Shown here: piece by piece, positions 33,170 to 45,300 of the stretch
Layout: each line of letters begins with the position of its first letter
Position numbering within the stretch: the stretch's first letter is position 1
Assembly: GCA_030248195.1 (NCBI GenBank)
Contig: JASAND010011123.1
Coordinates: 1-64,000, forward strand
Direction of reading: 5' to 3'
DNA: 64,000 nucleotides
Source: Trissonchulus latispiculum
Taxonomy: Eukaryota > Nematoda > Enoplea > Enoplida > Ironidae
Program-made: the position numbers and the translations under genes
Notes under the pieces: model-generated
What the model saw: the letters and a program-made list of their open reading frames with translations, nothing else
The model's database searches: none
Told to the model about the DNA's origin: nothing

Positions 33170-34672
33170 TCAATAGGGATGATTTCTTCTCTGCTGACGA
33201 CGCTGACGGCGGTTCAGACGAGTGAACCCGCCGCGAGATTGGGAACAGGTACAGCCAGGGCAATGAGGAGGTGGACGAGGAGGGCTGTCGTTGATCATCC
33301 GAACGGGCTGGCGATCCCGTGGCAAAACGTAGACAGCATGATTCTGAGAGGGACGTTTGGCCCGGTATTCCTGGAAGGAGTACCCATTGGGCCCCAGAAG
33401 GGTATTCCTCCAATCATCCAATTGGGCAGTAGAGACGTCTCCTTGAGTGTAGGCTCCGATCCGGCGTGGATAGAACCGAATTCCTTCCCTGGTGATGGTG
33501 TAGGCGGTCCATTCCAAAGCCGCCCGAGGGGGGACTTCCAGAAGGAATCGTCGAGGATCCCCAGGCACCGTGACCTGGAGCCATGGAGGGCAGGCCAAGA
33601 TTGATGAGAGATTTCGGTCCGGATTCAGCAAAGGCACGTGATGACCCAAAAGCCGATCAAATCGAATCATTTCAATCTTGATGCTGTTATTGCATCCGGC
33701 AGGAAAGGTAGCAGCAGTGAACTCCGGAAACAGAAGGATGTGTTGAACCATTGGAGATCTGATTCCAAGTGCCACACGTAGACAGGTAGATGGAGTCGGA
33801 TTTTCCACCTTGATGATGTGAACTGGCCATTGGGTGTATTCCCAAGGAACACACTCCACCAATCGATCACACAAAGGCCCACCAATGACCACCGTTTGAG
33901 AATCTGCCGTCGGTGTACAGTTCGAGAGTCCGAAGAACGCCCGATACCATTCCAACAGTTGTCCCAAAATGTTCAAAGGCTCCTCGGCCGTGAGGTGAAG
34001 ATCCATGAGGGCACGTCGAAGCTTCGGGTGACGAGCTCTGACATCCCGCAAATCCTTTCCAAATCCCCAGAATTTATCTGTGGTGGCTTCGATCAACTGA
34101 GTGTCCTTCGTTCCCATCAGCTGCTCTTGAAAATAGGGCAACTGATACTTAGCATAAAGTATAGCTGCCATGATGAAGAATTTCAAAAGCCGGACGTCTT
34201 GAGGATTGGGCAGGAGACCAGATGGATCCAGCTTCTTACTTTCAGCCTTGACTTCACGAGGGTCCATGATGTCCAGATCCCACATGGTTTTGGCCAAGGC
34301 AAATTGTCCATATAATTCGGCTTGAACCGCTTGATACGCAGTTTCAGCCGTCCAAACTCGGTGATCCAAATAGACGAACAATCGGGGTTCCTGGCTGTCC
34401 TGAGGGGCCTTAGCAAAGTTACTGAGGGCGCCAGCGGCCGAGAAAGACTTAAAGTAAGTCTGACGCCGCGAATTGTCTATCTTGTACGGGAGTCTGAGGA
34501 AGGGGATTCGACGGAGGGCCGCAGGTGCCTGATCCATAGTGAAGTTACCTAAAGCAACGGAGAACATTAGAACAAGGAATTGGCATTTTGAATAATCACA
34601 ACTGCTTATCGAAGCGTGTGCGTCTGCGTTCGCTCGGCGCTCGCAGGAATAAAACCTTTTGCAGGTCACCAA
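33170..34672 (-). CDS. NADAR-domain ORF of the retroelement (455 aa from Met at 34537)
   Basis: The open frame spans 500 codons. The likely start is ATG at 34535-34537, a few bases after an acceptor-like CGTTGCTTTAG. Counting from that Met, NADAR signatures appear in order: LSNF (38-41), VWTAETAYQA (61-70), a P-R-E-V-K segment (93-98), K130, LMGTKDTQLIE (140-150) and FWGFG (156-160). NADAR proteins act on ADP-ribose-linked substrates; characterised members remove ADP-ribose from guanine or hydrolyse a riboflavin intermediate. The C-terminal half is unassigned and ends in CPGCTC and an Arg-rich tail. Family by motif reading; reversal of host ADP-ribosylation is inference. Confidence 0.75.
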   Translation of the reverse strand: MVTCKRFYSCERRANADAHASISSCDYSKCQFLVLMFSVALGNFTMDQAPAALRRIPFLRLPYKIDNSRRQTYFKSFSAAGALSNFAKAPQDSQEPRLFVYLDHRVWTAETAYQAVQAELYGQFALAKTMWDLDIMDPREVKAESKKLDPSGLLPNPQDVRLLKFFIMAAILYAKYQLPYFQEQLMGTKDTQLIEATTDKFWGFGKDLRDVRARHPKLRRALMDLHLTAEEPLNILGQLLEWYRAFFGLSNCTPTADSQTVVIGGPLCDRLVECVPWEYTQWPVHIIKVENPTPSTCLRVALGIRSPMVQHILLFPEFTAATFPAGCNNSIKIEMIRFDRLLGHHVPLLNPDRNLSSILACPPWLQVTVPGDPRRFLLEVPPRAALEWTAYTITREGIRFYPRRIGAYTQGDVSTAQLDDWRNTLLGPNGYSFQEYRAKRPSQNHAVYVLPRDRQPVRMINDSPPRPPPHCPGCTCSQSRGGFTRLNRRQRRQQRRNHPY

Positions 34673-36360
34673 TTCCCAAGTTCTCCGTCACTTGCCTAAA
34701 TTGATCAGACAGCGCTGCGTAAACCTAGGGGTAACAGGAAAAATGAAGATATTGACGAAGAAGAAGCTTACTAGGGAGAGTCTGCAGATCTTGGCACAAC
34801 CGAATCAAAACAACTATCCTATACAAGAGACGAACTTAATGATCTAATGAATCAACACAAAAAATTCTATACAAGAGACGAACTTAATGAGCGGATTTCT
34901 ATACAATTGCTGAAGCTAATTAAGCTATACAAGTGGCCAGATGAACGGACAAAAACATAGATCAGAGGATAGCAAGGTTCGCAAGATGGGTCACTGGAAA
35001 TTAGCAAACACTGATAACCATGAAATTTCCTTAGTTATTTTGTTGTTTTTGAATACCCTTCAATGGGCGTAAAGCAACTCTTCCACACGTGCTTTCTAAC
35101 TAAACCATAATCACTAAAACTTTACAGAATTTTCACAAAATATTAGTTAAACTCAAAAGCCTGCTTTTAGCATAACAGCAACAAATGAACCAAAATAAAA
35201 CAACTGACAACCAAATCCAACGAAATATCACTAAATCATATCCAAAATCAGATCAAAAATAGCTGGGCGGGGTCCCGCAGGATTGCCCTGTCTTACCCAG
35301 AACTGCAAACCAAATCATAACTCAAAAATCCTTCATAACTTGAAATTGAACCACAGAACGATAGATGTTAAAAGCACCCTTTTTACTAGCTTAACCAAAG
35401 TAAATAAAAAATGAACAAAACAAACAGAAGCTACGTGTGGAAGCACCAGGAAAATTAGAAAATTAGTGTGAAAGTGACCCATCATGACGAAAATTGGTTA
35501 GTCCTTGAGATTATTACAGTTAAAATAGCATGACAAAGATAAAAATGACAATGGAAAGAGAGATGAAAGTGAAGATTATACAAGGAAGAACTATTTACAA
35601 AGGATTCTCTTGTCTTTCTGTGGTAAAAATTGGGGATCTTCCATTGGGTAATTTTGGTTGTAAGTTGCAAAATACCGTTAGGTTAGAGTTAAGAGTAAAA
35701 TTGGGTTAAGTTTTAAAGAAGTTTGTGAATTTTTAGGGGAAGAATAATTTAGAGAGTGGGACTGTGTTTTAGAGTGAGGGAAGGAGGAGAGGTGTTAATT
35801 TTACTGAATTTTGTAATTGGTATTAATTTAGGAGTAAGGGGTGATAATTTGAAGGATAAAATGAGCTTTTAGGGGTGATCAGGCCCCAAAAGTTGAAAGA
35901 GACTTTTGATGAATAAAGGAATTGAGGGTATTTGTAAACACCGGATTGCCTGTGACAAGGCCAATTCGTACAATTAACAAAAGTAACAAAAGTAGAGACT
36001 GTCACCAATCTCCTAGACGACAAGGGGGACTGTTAAACGTAAATAGCGGGCTGTAATAAAACAAGGGTTCGTAGATACCTATATAGGCTTTTGACTAATA
36101 AACTTCATAAACTTAGGACGAAACAGCTTAGTTGCAACTTGTTAGTTGCTCAGAATTAGATAAAAACATTGTACTTAAGTTATTTGAACTTCAAGAACAA
36201 GAATCGCACAATAGAATTAAAATTAACTATAACTGTAAATCCAACCACAGAAGACCCCAAATTTTTGAGACATATGAGTTACACAATAATGACAAAAACA
36301 CAAGAGAACCCTTTTGTATCTCTACCTAATCTGTACAATTAATGTCAGTCTAAAATCCAA
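34673..36360. other. Non-coding spacer between polyprotein and NADAR ORF
   Basis: CTATACAAGAGACGAACTTA occurs twice (about 34818 and 34867). The AACCACAGAA core occurs near 35349 and 36243. Short - strand frames at 35482-35670 and 35823-36023 are not recognised and not supported. Confidence 0.5.
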
Positions 36361-39300
36361 CTAGTGTTTGCCCTTTCGCCGGCTTCGAGTGACCGGACGT
36401 AAGGCAGCAGCGTACGATTGTATAACTTCCGGGTGCGTCTGATGGAATGGTTTCGTAGCACCCCGGGCTACATCCAACACATACATATAGTGGTTTCTGT
36501 CCACATGCCAAATATAAATCGTACGCTGGTCATGATCTGGTTCAATTCCGATGAACGTAGGTCGAAACTCTTGCCAAACCCAATAGTTATCTTCCCTTGG
36601 GTTGGTATACGTGGAAATAATGGTGTTCAGAGCAGCAGCAGCGATATGTATCTCAAGCTCGGTGGCATATGTCCCATCCTTGGTGATGGTCTCGATATCG
36701 TAGGGCTTGTCAGACCCATGATAATCATCAATCTTCTGACGAATTCTGGGATCGCTCTCTACATATCTAGCCAAAAACTCTCTGACCTTATTATAGTCAT
36801 GTTCGGTGTTGAATAAAACATGCGCAATTACCCGGTAGAAGCAGTTTCCGTCACCTACCACGTCTTGTACAACAGTGGGATAAGTTAGTACATTTTCTGT
36901 GCCCCAATCAGCCAGGTGCTGATGATGCCCAATGTAAGGGTCATCCCATCTCTGGGATTGCACAATTAACCACTCATTATCCACTGGTACCCACATACGT
37001 TTGACTACTGCTTCTGCCATGAATTCAATGTCTTCGTCGACGTGCGCGTCGGGAATTTCATCGACCAGCGCATCCGGGAATTCGTCGACGGCCCTGTACA
37101 AATCCGGAGTCCGTGCCCTGGGAACCTCCTCAGGCTCCTCTAAGTCAGAATCTGACTGATCCAGGTCCAGCTCTACGTTTGGATCAGCCTCGAGTCCCCC
37201 AACTAAGTAATCATTCGGTACAGTAGGTAATACATGAGGAGTTCTAGCTGGCTTTAATCGCCGGAAATTAACTGCATGAACTCTCGCCCTTCGGTCATTC
37301 GCTAGTCGAACATGTGCCACAGGTGGCCTAACGGAAACTATTCTATATGGGCCCGTATAGGGCGCTATCAACTTATGACTTATCCTATCCTTAGCCCTCT
37401 GTGGCGTCTGAACCATAACTAGATCACCTTCCAAAAATGCTAGTTGCCGAATTCCCCTATTATAATTTCTTTCCTGGGCTGTTTGGGCTGCCTGTATGTG
37501 ATCTCTGGCCAGTCTCCAGGCCTTACGAAGACCCTCGGAAACCTGAACGACATAGTCTGGAACCCTATGATAACTACCTGGTTGAACAAGCTTATAGCTG
37601 TTAGGCAAAGTGGGATCCCATCCGTGAGATAGGTAGAATGGCGTGTCGCCTGTAGAGGCATGTACACTCGTATTGTACGCAAAGGTACAATACGGAACCA
37701 TTCGATCCCAGTCAATATGCTCTTCTACAGCAGTGGCCAACATATGTTTCAATGTCCTATGCCAGCGCTCAACCTGGCCATTACTAGAAGGGTTGTACTT
37801 AGTCGTCTCCACCTTCTTAACATCTGCCAATTGACAAATTGCTTTGTTCAAAGCAGAAACGAACTGTGGACCCTGATCACTCACTAGCTTCCGTGGAGCC
37901 CCAAATTTTAACAAAACATGTTCCACAAATGTGAAAGCTGTAACTAAAGCGGAAGCGACTCGAACTGGAACTGAAATAACATACTTGGAAAATGCATCTA
38001 TGAACGTAATAATATACCTATGACCATGAACCGAAGGACGACGAAGATCCATAATATCAACATGTACTCGATCGAAAGGCTCCGTAGGCGGAATCGTATG
38101 CAAATGAGTGTTCTTCTTCCTCTGTGGCTTCTTGTGAGCCATGCAAAGTCGACAAGAAGCAACCCAGTCCCGAACTGTTGCGTAACATTGAGGCCACCAA
38201 TAATTATTGAGAACCCTAGCGTGCGTACGAGCAACACCTAAATGACCTGCTAATGGGCTATCATGAGCCGCTAAAAGTACATGACTTCGCAATTGAAGAG
38301 GAACTGCTAATTGCCTTCTAGTTTCATCTCGAGCCTTATACAACCTATACAAAATATCATCCTCAAGAAAGAAATCCTGTGCCGTAGCCACTACCTTAAC
38401 TGCACGTGTAAAATTCGGAGGAAGAATATCGTTTTCAAGATAATCTCTAATAGACGAGAAGAAAGGATCAGCTCTTTGCTGTTCAACAAGATGCTCCCAA
38501 ATGGTGTTAGTCAAAAACAAAGGCTCTTCTATAGGCAAATCCGAAGTTGGATCCTGCGGTACTTCGGCCGGTTTATTCTGATCCTCTGCTGCCTCTGCTG
38601 AAGGTTTCCAGAGAGACGAACCCCAACTGCCGGTGGAAACAGTGGCAGCTACCGAAGCATCATCCTGATCCGCGGGATCCCTAATTTCTGCCTCTACATG
38701 GGGCACACCCTTTAATACATCTAGCTCCTGCTCTTTCAAATCCAAGTCTAAAAGTTCACCTTCTGCTGGCACATCAACAGCTAACATTGACCCTGGTCCT
38801 GGTGCCATTACACTTTCGGCGGCCGCTTCTGCCTCCGCCTGGTTAATCTCATGCAAGTTAACCTCGTGCATTTGCGCAACAACCTCATCTAAACTATGCT
38901 GTGCCTGTTGAGCTTGTCGAGCTTTTCGTGCCGAACGACGAACTGCATAAACCTGAGGAACTGAGTACGAAGCTTTCAACAGAACCATGTTTACAACACC
39001 TACAAGCTGATCTGCGATCTCAGGGGTCACGGGAGGCGTGACAACCCGAGCGTTCAGAGCTGAAACGGGCTTCGGCCCAGCGATGTCCTTGAAGTACGGA
39101 TTCCTAGACAGTCCATCTGCATTGCGATTGGCTTTCCCTGGCCTATGCTTAATGTCAAATGTGTACTCACTGAGTTCCACTCGCCACCTAGCTAGCCTAG
39201 AATTCTCTGGCGGTGCAGACATTAACCAACGCAAAGCTGAATGGTCAGTAACTACCAAAAATGGAGGTCCTCCGTACAAAAAGTGACGAAAATGCTGAAT

Positions 39301-42300
39301 CCCGAATTTAATTGCCAAACACTCCTTATCATGGGTCGAATAGTTTTTCTCATGCTTTTTCAGCGACCTAGCAGCGTAAGCGACCGGATGTTCACGGCCA
39401 TCTTCCTGCGTCTGAGACAGAACTACTCCTAAACCCAAATCCGAAGCGTCCGTGTGCAAAACAAACGGTTCATTGATATCTGGATGAGCTAAAACTGGAG
39501 CCGACTTAAGAGCATCTTTCAAAGCCTGGAAGGCTTTCTGACAATCTGTGGTCCATTTAAACTTAATATCCTTTCTTTTCAGCTGGTACAATGGATTAGC
39601 TAGCGACGCAAAACCCTTAATGAACTTAGCGTAGTAGGCACACATCCCTAGGAAACTTTCTACTTCTTTGACAGTCTTCGGAACTGCGAACTCATCAATG
39701 GCCTTGACTCTGTCAGCCAACGGCTCAACTCCACGCGGTGAAATAATGTGGCCTAAATACTTTACTTCCTTCTGCAGGAAGCTACACTTATCTGTGTTCA
39801 ATTTCAGGTCAGCCGCCTGCAACCTATCAAAAATTTCCTGCATTATCTCGAGATGTTCCTCAAATGTCTTGGAAAAGATCAGGATATCATCGATATAGAT
39901 GATGCACTTTTTCCACTGTAGGTCCCCGAGAACACGCTCCATACAGCGCTGGAAATTACCCGGCGCCGACTTTAATCCGAATGGAAGAACGTTATACTCA
40001 AATTGACCATGGAAAGTGTTGAACGCGGCTTTCGCTCGCGACTCCTCATCTAACTCGATCTGGTTGAAACCCTTATTCAAATCCAAGGTACTGAAGAAAT
40101 TAGCTCCTTTGAGAGCTGCTAACACATCATCTATTCTAGGCAACGGATAAATATCTGGCTGCGAAATCTTATTTACTCGACGAAAATCCACACATAGGCG
40201 CCATTTTCCATTTGGCTTCGGCACATACAACATGGGAGAAGCCCAGGGGCTCTGAGACGGACGGATGAATCCATTCTTGAGCATATCCTTCAATTCTTCA
40301 AGAAGAACTTCCCTGAGATGAACTGGCAACCTATACGGAGGTGAGTAAATCGGTGCATGAGCACCCGTGTTAATCGTAGCCTTAAATACCGAACACTTGC
40401 CTACGTCGAAAGGATGATGCGAAAAGGCCATCTCATTCTTTCCCAAGATTCTGACGAACTGATCTACTTGCTTCGGCGTAAGCTCTGCCGTTGGTTTCGG
40501 CATTTCCTTAAACACTTCTGGCAACTGGTCCAAGGTAGACAAAGGTTCTACTGCCTTAGGCAACTTAGATCTCTGTTCCAAATATCCTGGGGACGATAAC
40601 GCATGATTAAGCCTTAGAACCCTATCATCTGCAGACCTCACATAAAAGCAACTGTAACTGTGCTTGTTACTTTCTTGCAATTCACCTGCTGGAACGTCTG
40701 GCCTACAAGTACCTAGCGATTCTTTGGCATACAATTTCACTGATTGATTGGAATAATTCTCGACACAAACTAAAATTATCTTATCGTCCAACCTAACTCT
40801 AGCCGGCATACAAGCAATCGGCTTCTCTGGATTCTCCGCAGGTTCAAACTTAGTTGGGTGAGGTTCAAAATCACCCTCAACTTTCAAAACGACATCTGGA
40901 GGTATTTCTACCATTGCGTTAACAATCGCCCTGGAACACGGTGGTAACACGAAATCCTCAATCATGGAAACCCTATACAAGCTATCCAATGGATGCTGAG
41001 GCGTAGAAATTGGAACCACGAACTTTCCTGGCGGTGTCACCGAATTTATGCGAATTTCGTTATTATGAACATCCAATTCAAAAGAAGCATCGAACCTAGA
41101 GAGAAAATCTGTGCCCAGGAGGATATCCTGCGGCGAAGTCGGACTAACATAAAATGTATGCGGAACTGGTGGGTGACTAGGACACCCTGCAAACGTTACC
41201 ATGGTCTGAATCTTATGTGTAATTGGGATCCTATGTCCTGTGGCTGAAACGCTCCATTCCTTTTCCTCCAGCCTGGTAACTGGCATTTTATTCTCAATGA
41301 CTACATGCTCAGCAATCAATGTAACGTTGGCACCTGTGTCTAAAATGGCTGGAACAACTGAGTCGAATAATTTCAAATCTATTAACATGGGAGACGAGGT
41401 ATGCAAGAAATAAACCCTAGGATCGCAAACTGACTTCCTCTTAAGGCTGGGCAATGGCACCTCAGCAACTGGAAAGGGAACGTCAATATTCACTTCCTCT
41501 TGCACCACAATCCTATTCCTATTCTGAGGAGACAAAGAACTATCGTTGCTACGCTGACGAGATGAACTACATCTATCAGAATCTGAGTCTACGACCTCTA
41601 CCCTGCGCGGGGAGCGTCTGAGAGTAACCATTTCCCTATTTGAACCTGACTCAGCCGAGGCCGCCTCACCTGAGGGGCCAGGCCTATTACAGCTTCCATA
41701 CCGCGGTGCCCTTCCTCGAGGAGGAGGCCCTCGGTTGTTATCATTGTCATCATCTCCTGCGTCATCGTCACTAAAATGATCTGCGAATCTGGCTCTTCTC
41801 TGGGGTGAACGATTATTACCGGGCTCTGTGGCCCCAAAATGACTATATAACCACTGTGCAAATAGCTGACAACAATCCTGATACCAAGTCCAAAACTCAT
41901 CTCTAAGCGGAGCCAAACAAGGAGAAAACCATATAACTATAACCATCAAGACGATGACGACAATACAAACTATAAGGAGAGCTGTTTTCATGTGCAAGTC
42001 CAATTCTGGAAGTAACAAACCCTCTTTCTCATGGTACTTAGCAATAAGGTTCTTTGCCATGTTATTCTCATATTCAGCACGTGCCAAATCCGTATATCGG
42101 AGAGGAATAACATCTAGCTTAGGTGCCTCATAGGGTTTCATTCCTGACTTAATTTCTATGGAATGCTGAACGGTCTCAATCGCACTAGTTAATACTAAAT
42201 TTCCAACAATTATATGGTTGTAACGGCCGTGTTCTAGCCAGACCACGCCATTTTCCGGAACCTTTATGCGCTCAGCATGTGAGACATGCTGCAACTGCGG

Positions 42301-45300
42301 AGTCTGAGTTAACAGAATCTCCGAATGACCGGTCCGAATAAGAATTCCTGCCGGCGTCGACGCATACTCCGTTTCCATAGTCATTGCCCTAACTAACATG
42401 TGCTCTTTGCACTGATCCACGCTTTCTGTTTGCGGATCAATGATAGCTCTAAGACAAACCGACTGTGGAGAAGTTACGTAAGCACTAGGTTCACACAACC
42501 ACAAACCTACTGAAGAACGGCACTCATGAAGCTTAACTTCTGCGAAACCACCTTCTGCTTTAGGATTCAACTGCTGGATGTACTTAGGCAAGGGTGCCTT
42601 CATGTGCGACTGAGACCTGGGAACATGATAGCCAACGTTACTAGTTTCATACAAAGGTCGAATCTCCTGGAAAGTAGGTACTGGGATTTCTAAGATGAAA
42701 CCGAAAACTAACTTATACAAATCAATTTGCACTGGGAAAATCTTACCAAACCTGTAGACTAAACTAGGTTCTTCCCTGAGAACTGACCTATTCAACTGAG
42801 CATGAGTCTGCACAATATTTCTCAGAATCTTCAAATTAATCAAGCTGGGTGAAATCTTTCCGTCTAGTCCTGCCTGCATCACACTATCTATACTGTGTTT
42901 CAATGCTTCTCGGAAATTACTAATGATCAAACTGTGATGGACGAATCTAGTGTACAAATATGCCTCACATCTGGCAGAATTTACTACATCTGTTATCTGC
43001 CTCATGGAATGATGAAGAAATGCGTAAACCTGTTCGTTCGCCTCAACCATTTTCTCAAATGCCACCTGGTGTTCCGCAATTTGAGCATATAACTTATGAC
43101 TAGCCTCTATGATAGCGTTCACCTTATTCTGCAACCGATTAATGTGCATACTATTAGCTATAGTGGCACTGAGTCCTCCAAGTCCTAAAGCACCCTTAAT
43201 AGCCGCAAATGCGATCTCAAACACTCCTCTCTTATGTCTAGTACCAACTGGTAACTCTGCACTAAATTCTCTAAAACCTCCTTCGGAAAATAGCGATTCA
43301 TTATACTGCTGATATTCAGGAACTGTTTGATCACACAACAAAGGACTTTTTCCACAGATGGTCTTCATAATTTGCGAATAATACCGGGTATTAAGTATGT
43401 CCCCATACATTTCACGATATTCCTCCTTAATCTCTTCTATGTGCGACTGCAAAAACTCATGGTGCGGGCAATACTCTGGAGCTCCTTCCTTGGTCCATTT
43501 CTTGCACTCTTCGCAAGCCTTCCCAGTCGCGGGGGCCGCGGCGGCACCGCTTTGCACACACATGTTACAGAAGAGCTCCCACGACGCGGTAGCATCGGCT
43601 CTCGGAGGATCCGGCATCCGGAAATGAATAAGCATGGGAATATACTCAGTATGCTGATAAGTAATAGCTAATCCCTTAGGCGAAAGTACTACACCCCATT
43701 CTGTAGAAATCATAGAATTCATACCCATTAGTCTACTAGCGAACGTATTCCTGCCTTCAGCGGCACCAACTAATCCAAACAACGGAAAAATAACTGCACA
43801 CAATATCAGAAGAACAAACCACAAACTTGGGGTATTTGGCAATTTCGATTTACTAGTCTTAGCCTTCCTATCAACTGTTGGGACAAACGGAGACTGAACT
43901 GAAGACCTATCTAAACCTGGATCTAAAACTGGTTTTTCGACCACAGAAGGTATACTTTTGACTGGAGTTTTGGAACGCTCACGAATCCCTCTTTTCGATT
44001 TTCGAGACGAACGAAGGCTAGCTGGTTCTGAATTAGCGCGCTGGCGCAATTTCCGACGAATAGGCTCTGTAGCCTCTGAATCCGTAGTCAAAACCGGGAA
44101 TTCTTTCTGAATTTTACGCATTCCATGAGACCAAATTTCCTGCCGGTGCAATGCTCTTTCCTTAGCATGCCTCTCGGCCCATTTCTGCCGTTCCATTTTC
44201 TTAGCCCTTTTGTTCTCCTTTTTCCTAATATCCTTCAGGAAACGACGAAGAAACTTAAGCTCTGCTGGAGTTAGACTAGAATCGTCCTCACTACTTTCTG
44301 AACTAGACGAATTCTTATAAGGAACTCGGCCCTTGGTCCTATCCTTTCTAGATGGCGGTTTCTCAAATCTTTCCCATGGCGGGCTTACTCCAGGCTGAGT
44401 AGCTCTATATGGCCAAGTGGGATCAAAATGTCTGGTAACGGGAACGTCAACAAAAACGGATGGTTTTAACCCATTTTGCTCACCGGTGTTAACTGAGCCC
44501 AGCAACTGTAGTTGCTTCTGCCTAACCTTCTCTGCCTTTGCCTGCCTTTTTTCCTCCTTTCTCTTTCTTTTGGCCTCTTTCCTGGCCTTCTTTGCAGTAG
44601 CTCGATCTTTGGCTTCCCTCTGCAACTGAGCAGCTATCTTAGCTTTAGCCTTTTTCTTAGACTTTCTCTGAACTGTGCCCACTGTAGATGCTCCTTGACT
44701 GTCTACAGGTGGGATTACGGTAGCGGACGATCTACGGACATTTGCACTACTATTTCCCTGAATTGCCTTCTGAGGCACACTGGAGACCGGTAACTGTCGA
44801 GTCTGTTCCTGCAATTTCTGAATGAATGCCAAATTGTTCTGTTGCATCTCTGCAAGATCCTCTTTCATAGCCTTAACGCAGTTAGCCATCTCAAAACTTA
44901 AACCTGCTCCCACGTCCTGTGGAGCTTTTGCCTCAGTCATAGGCCTACTGAATTCCTTATCACTATATCTATTTTGGGCAACTGGAGCCCGAATTTGAGC
45001 CATATTTGCAGTAGTTCCATCGGGAACTTTCCTATTCCGTACCAAAGAATTATCAAAGCCTACAGTATCATAACTGAAATCACCAAACTGAACATCACTA
45101 GGAACTGAATTAGACACAACTGGAAACTGAACATTACTACCAACTGAACTAGACAAAACTGGAAACTGACTACTGAAACCTGGAGGCTTACTACAATACT
45201 GATACGAATTACTAGAATTATCAACTGCAAATCCTTCTAAATTCGCGCTCAACTGAGAACTGGGAACAAAACTAGACTTGGAACTCTGAACCGAAGACTG

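Noticed and set aside
33179..34315. + strand frames opposite the NADAR ORF
   Set aside because: The - strand frame has clear family motifs; the + strand frames have none.
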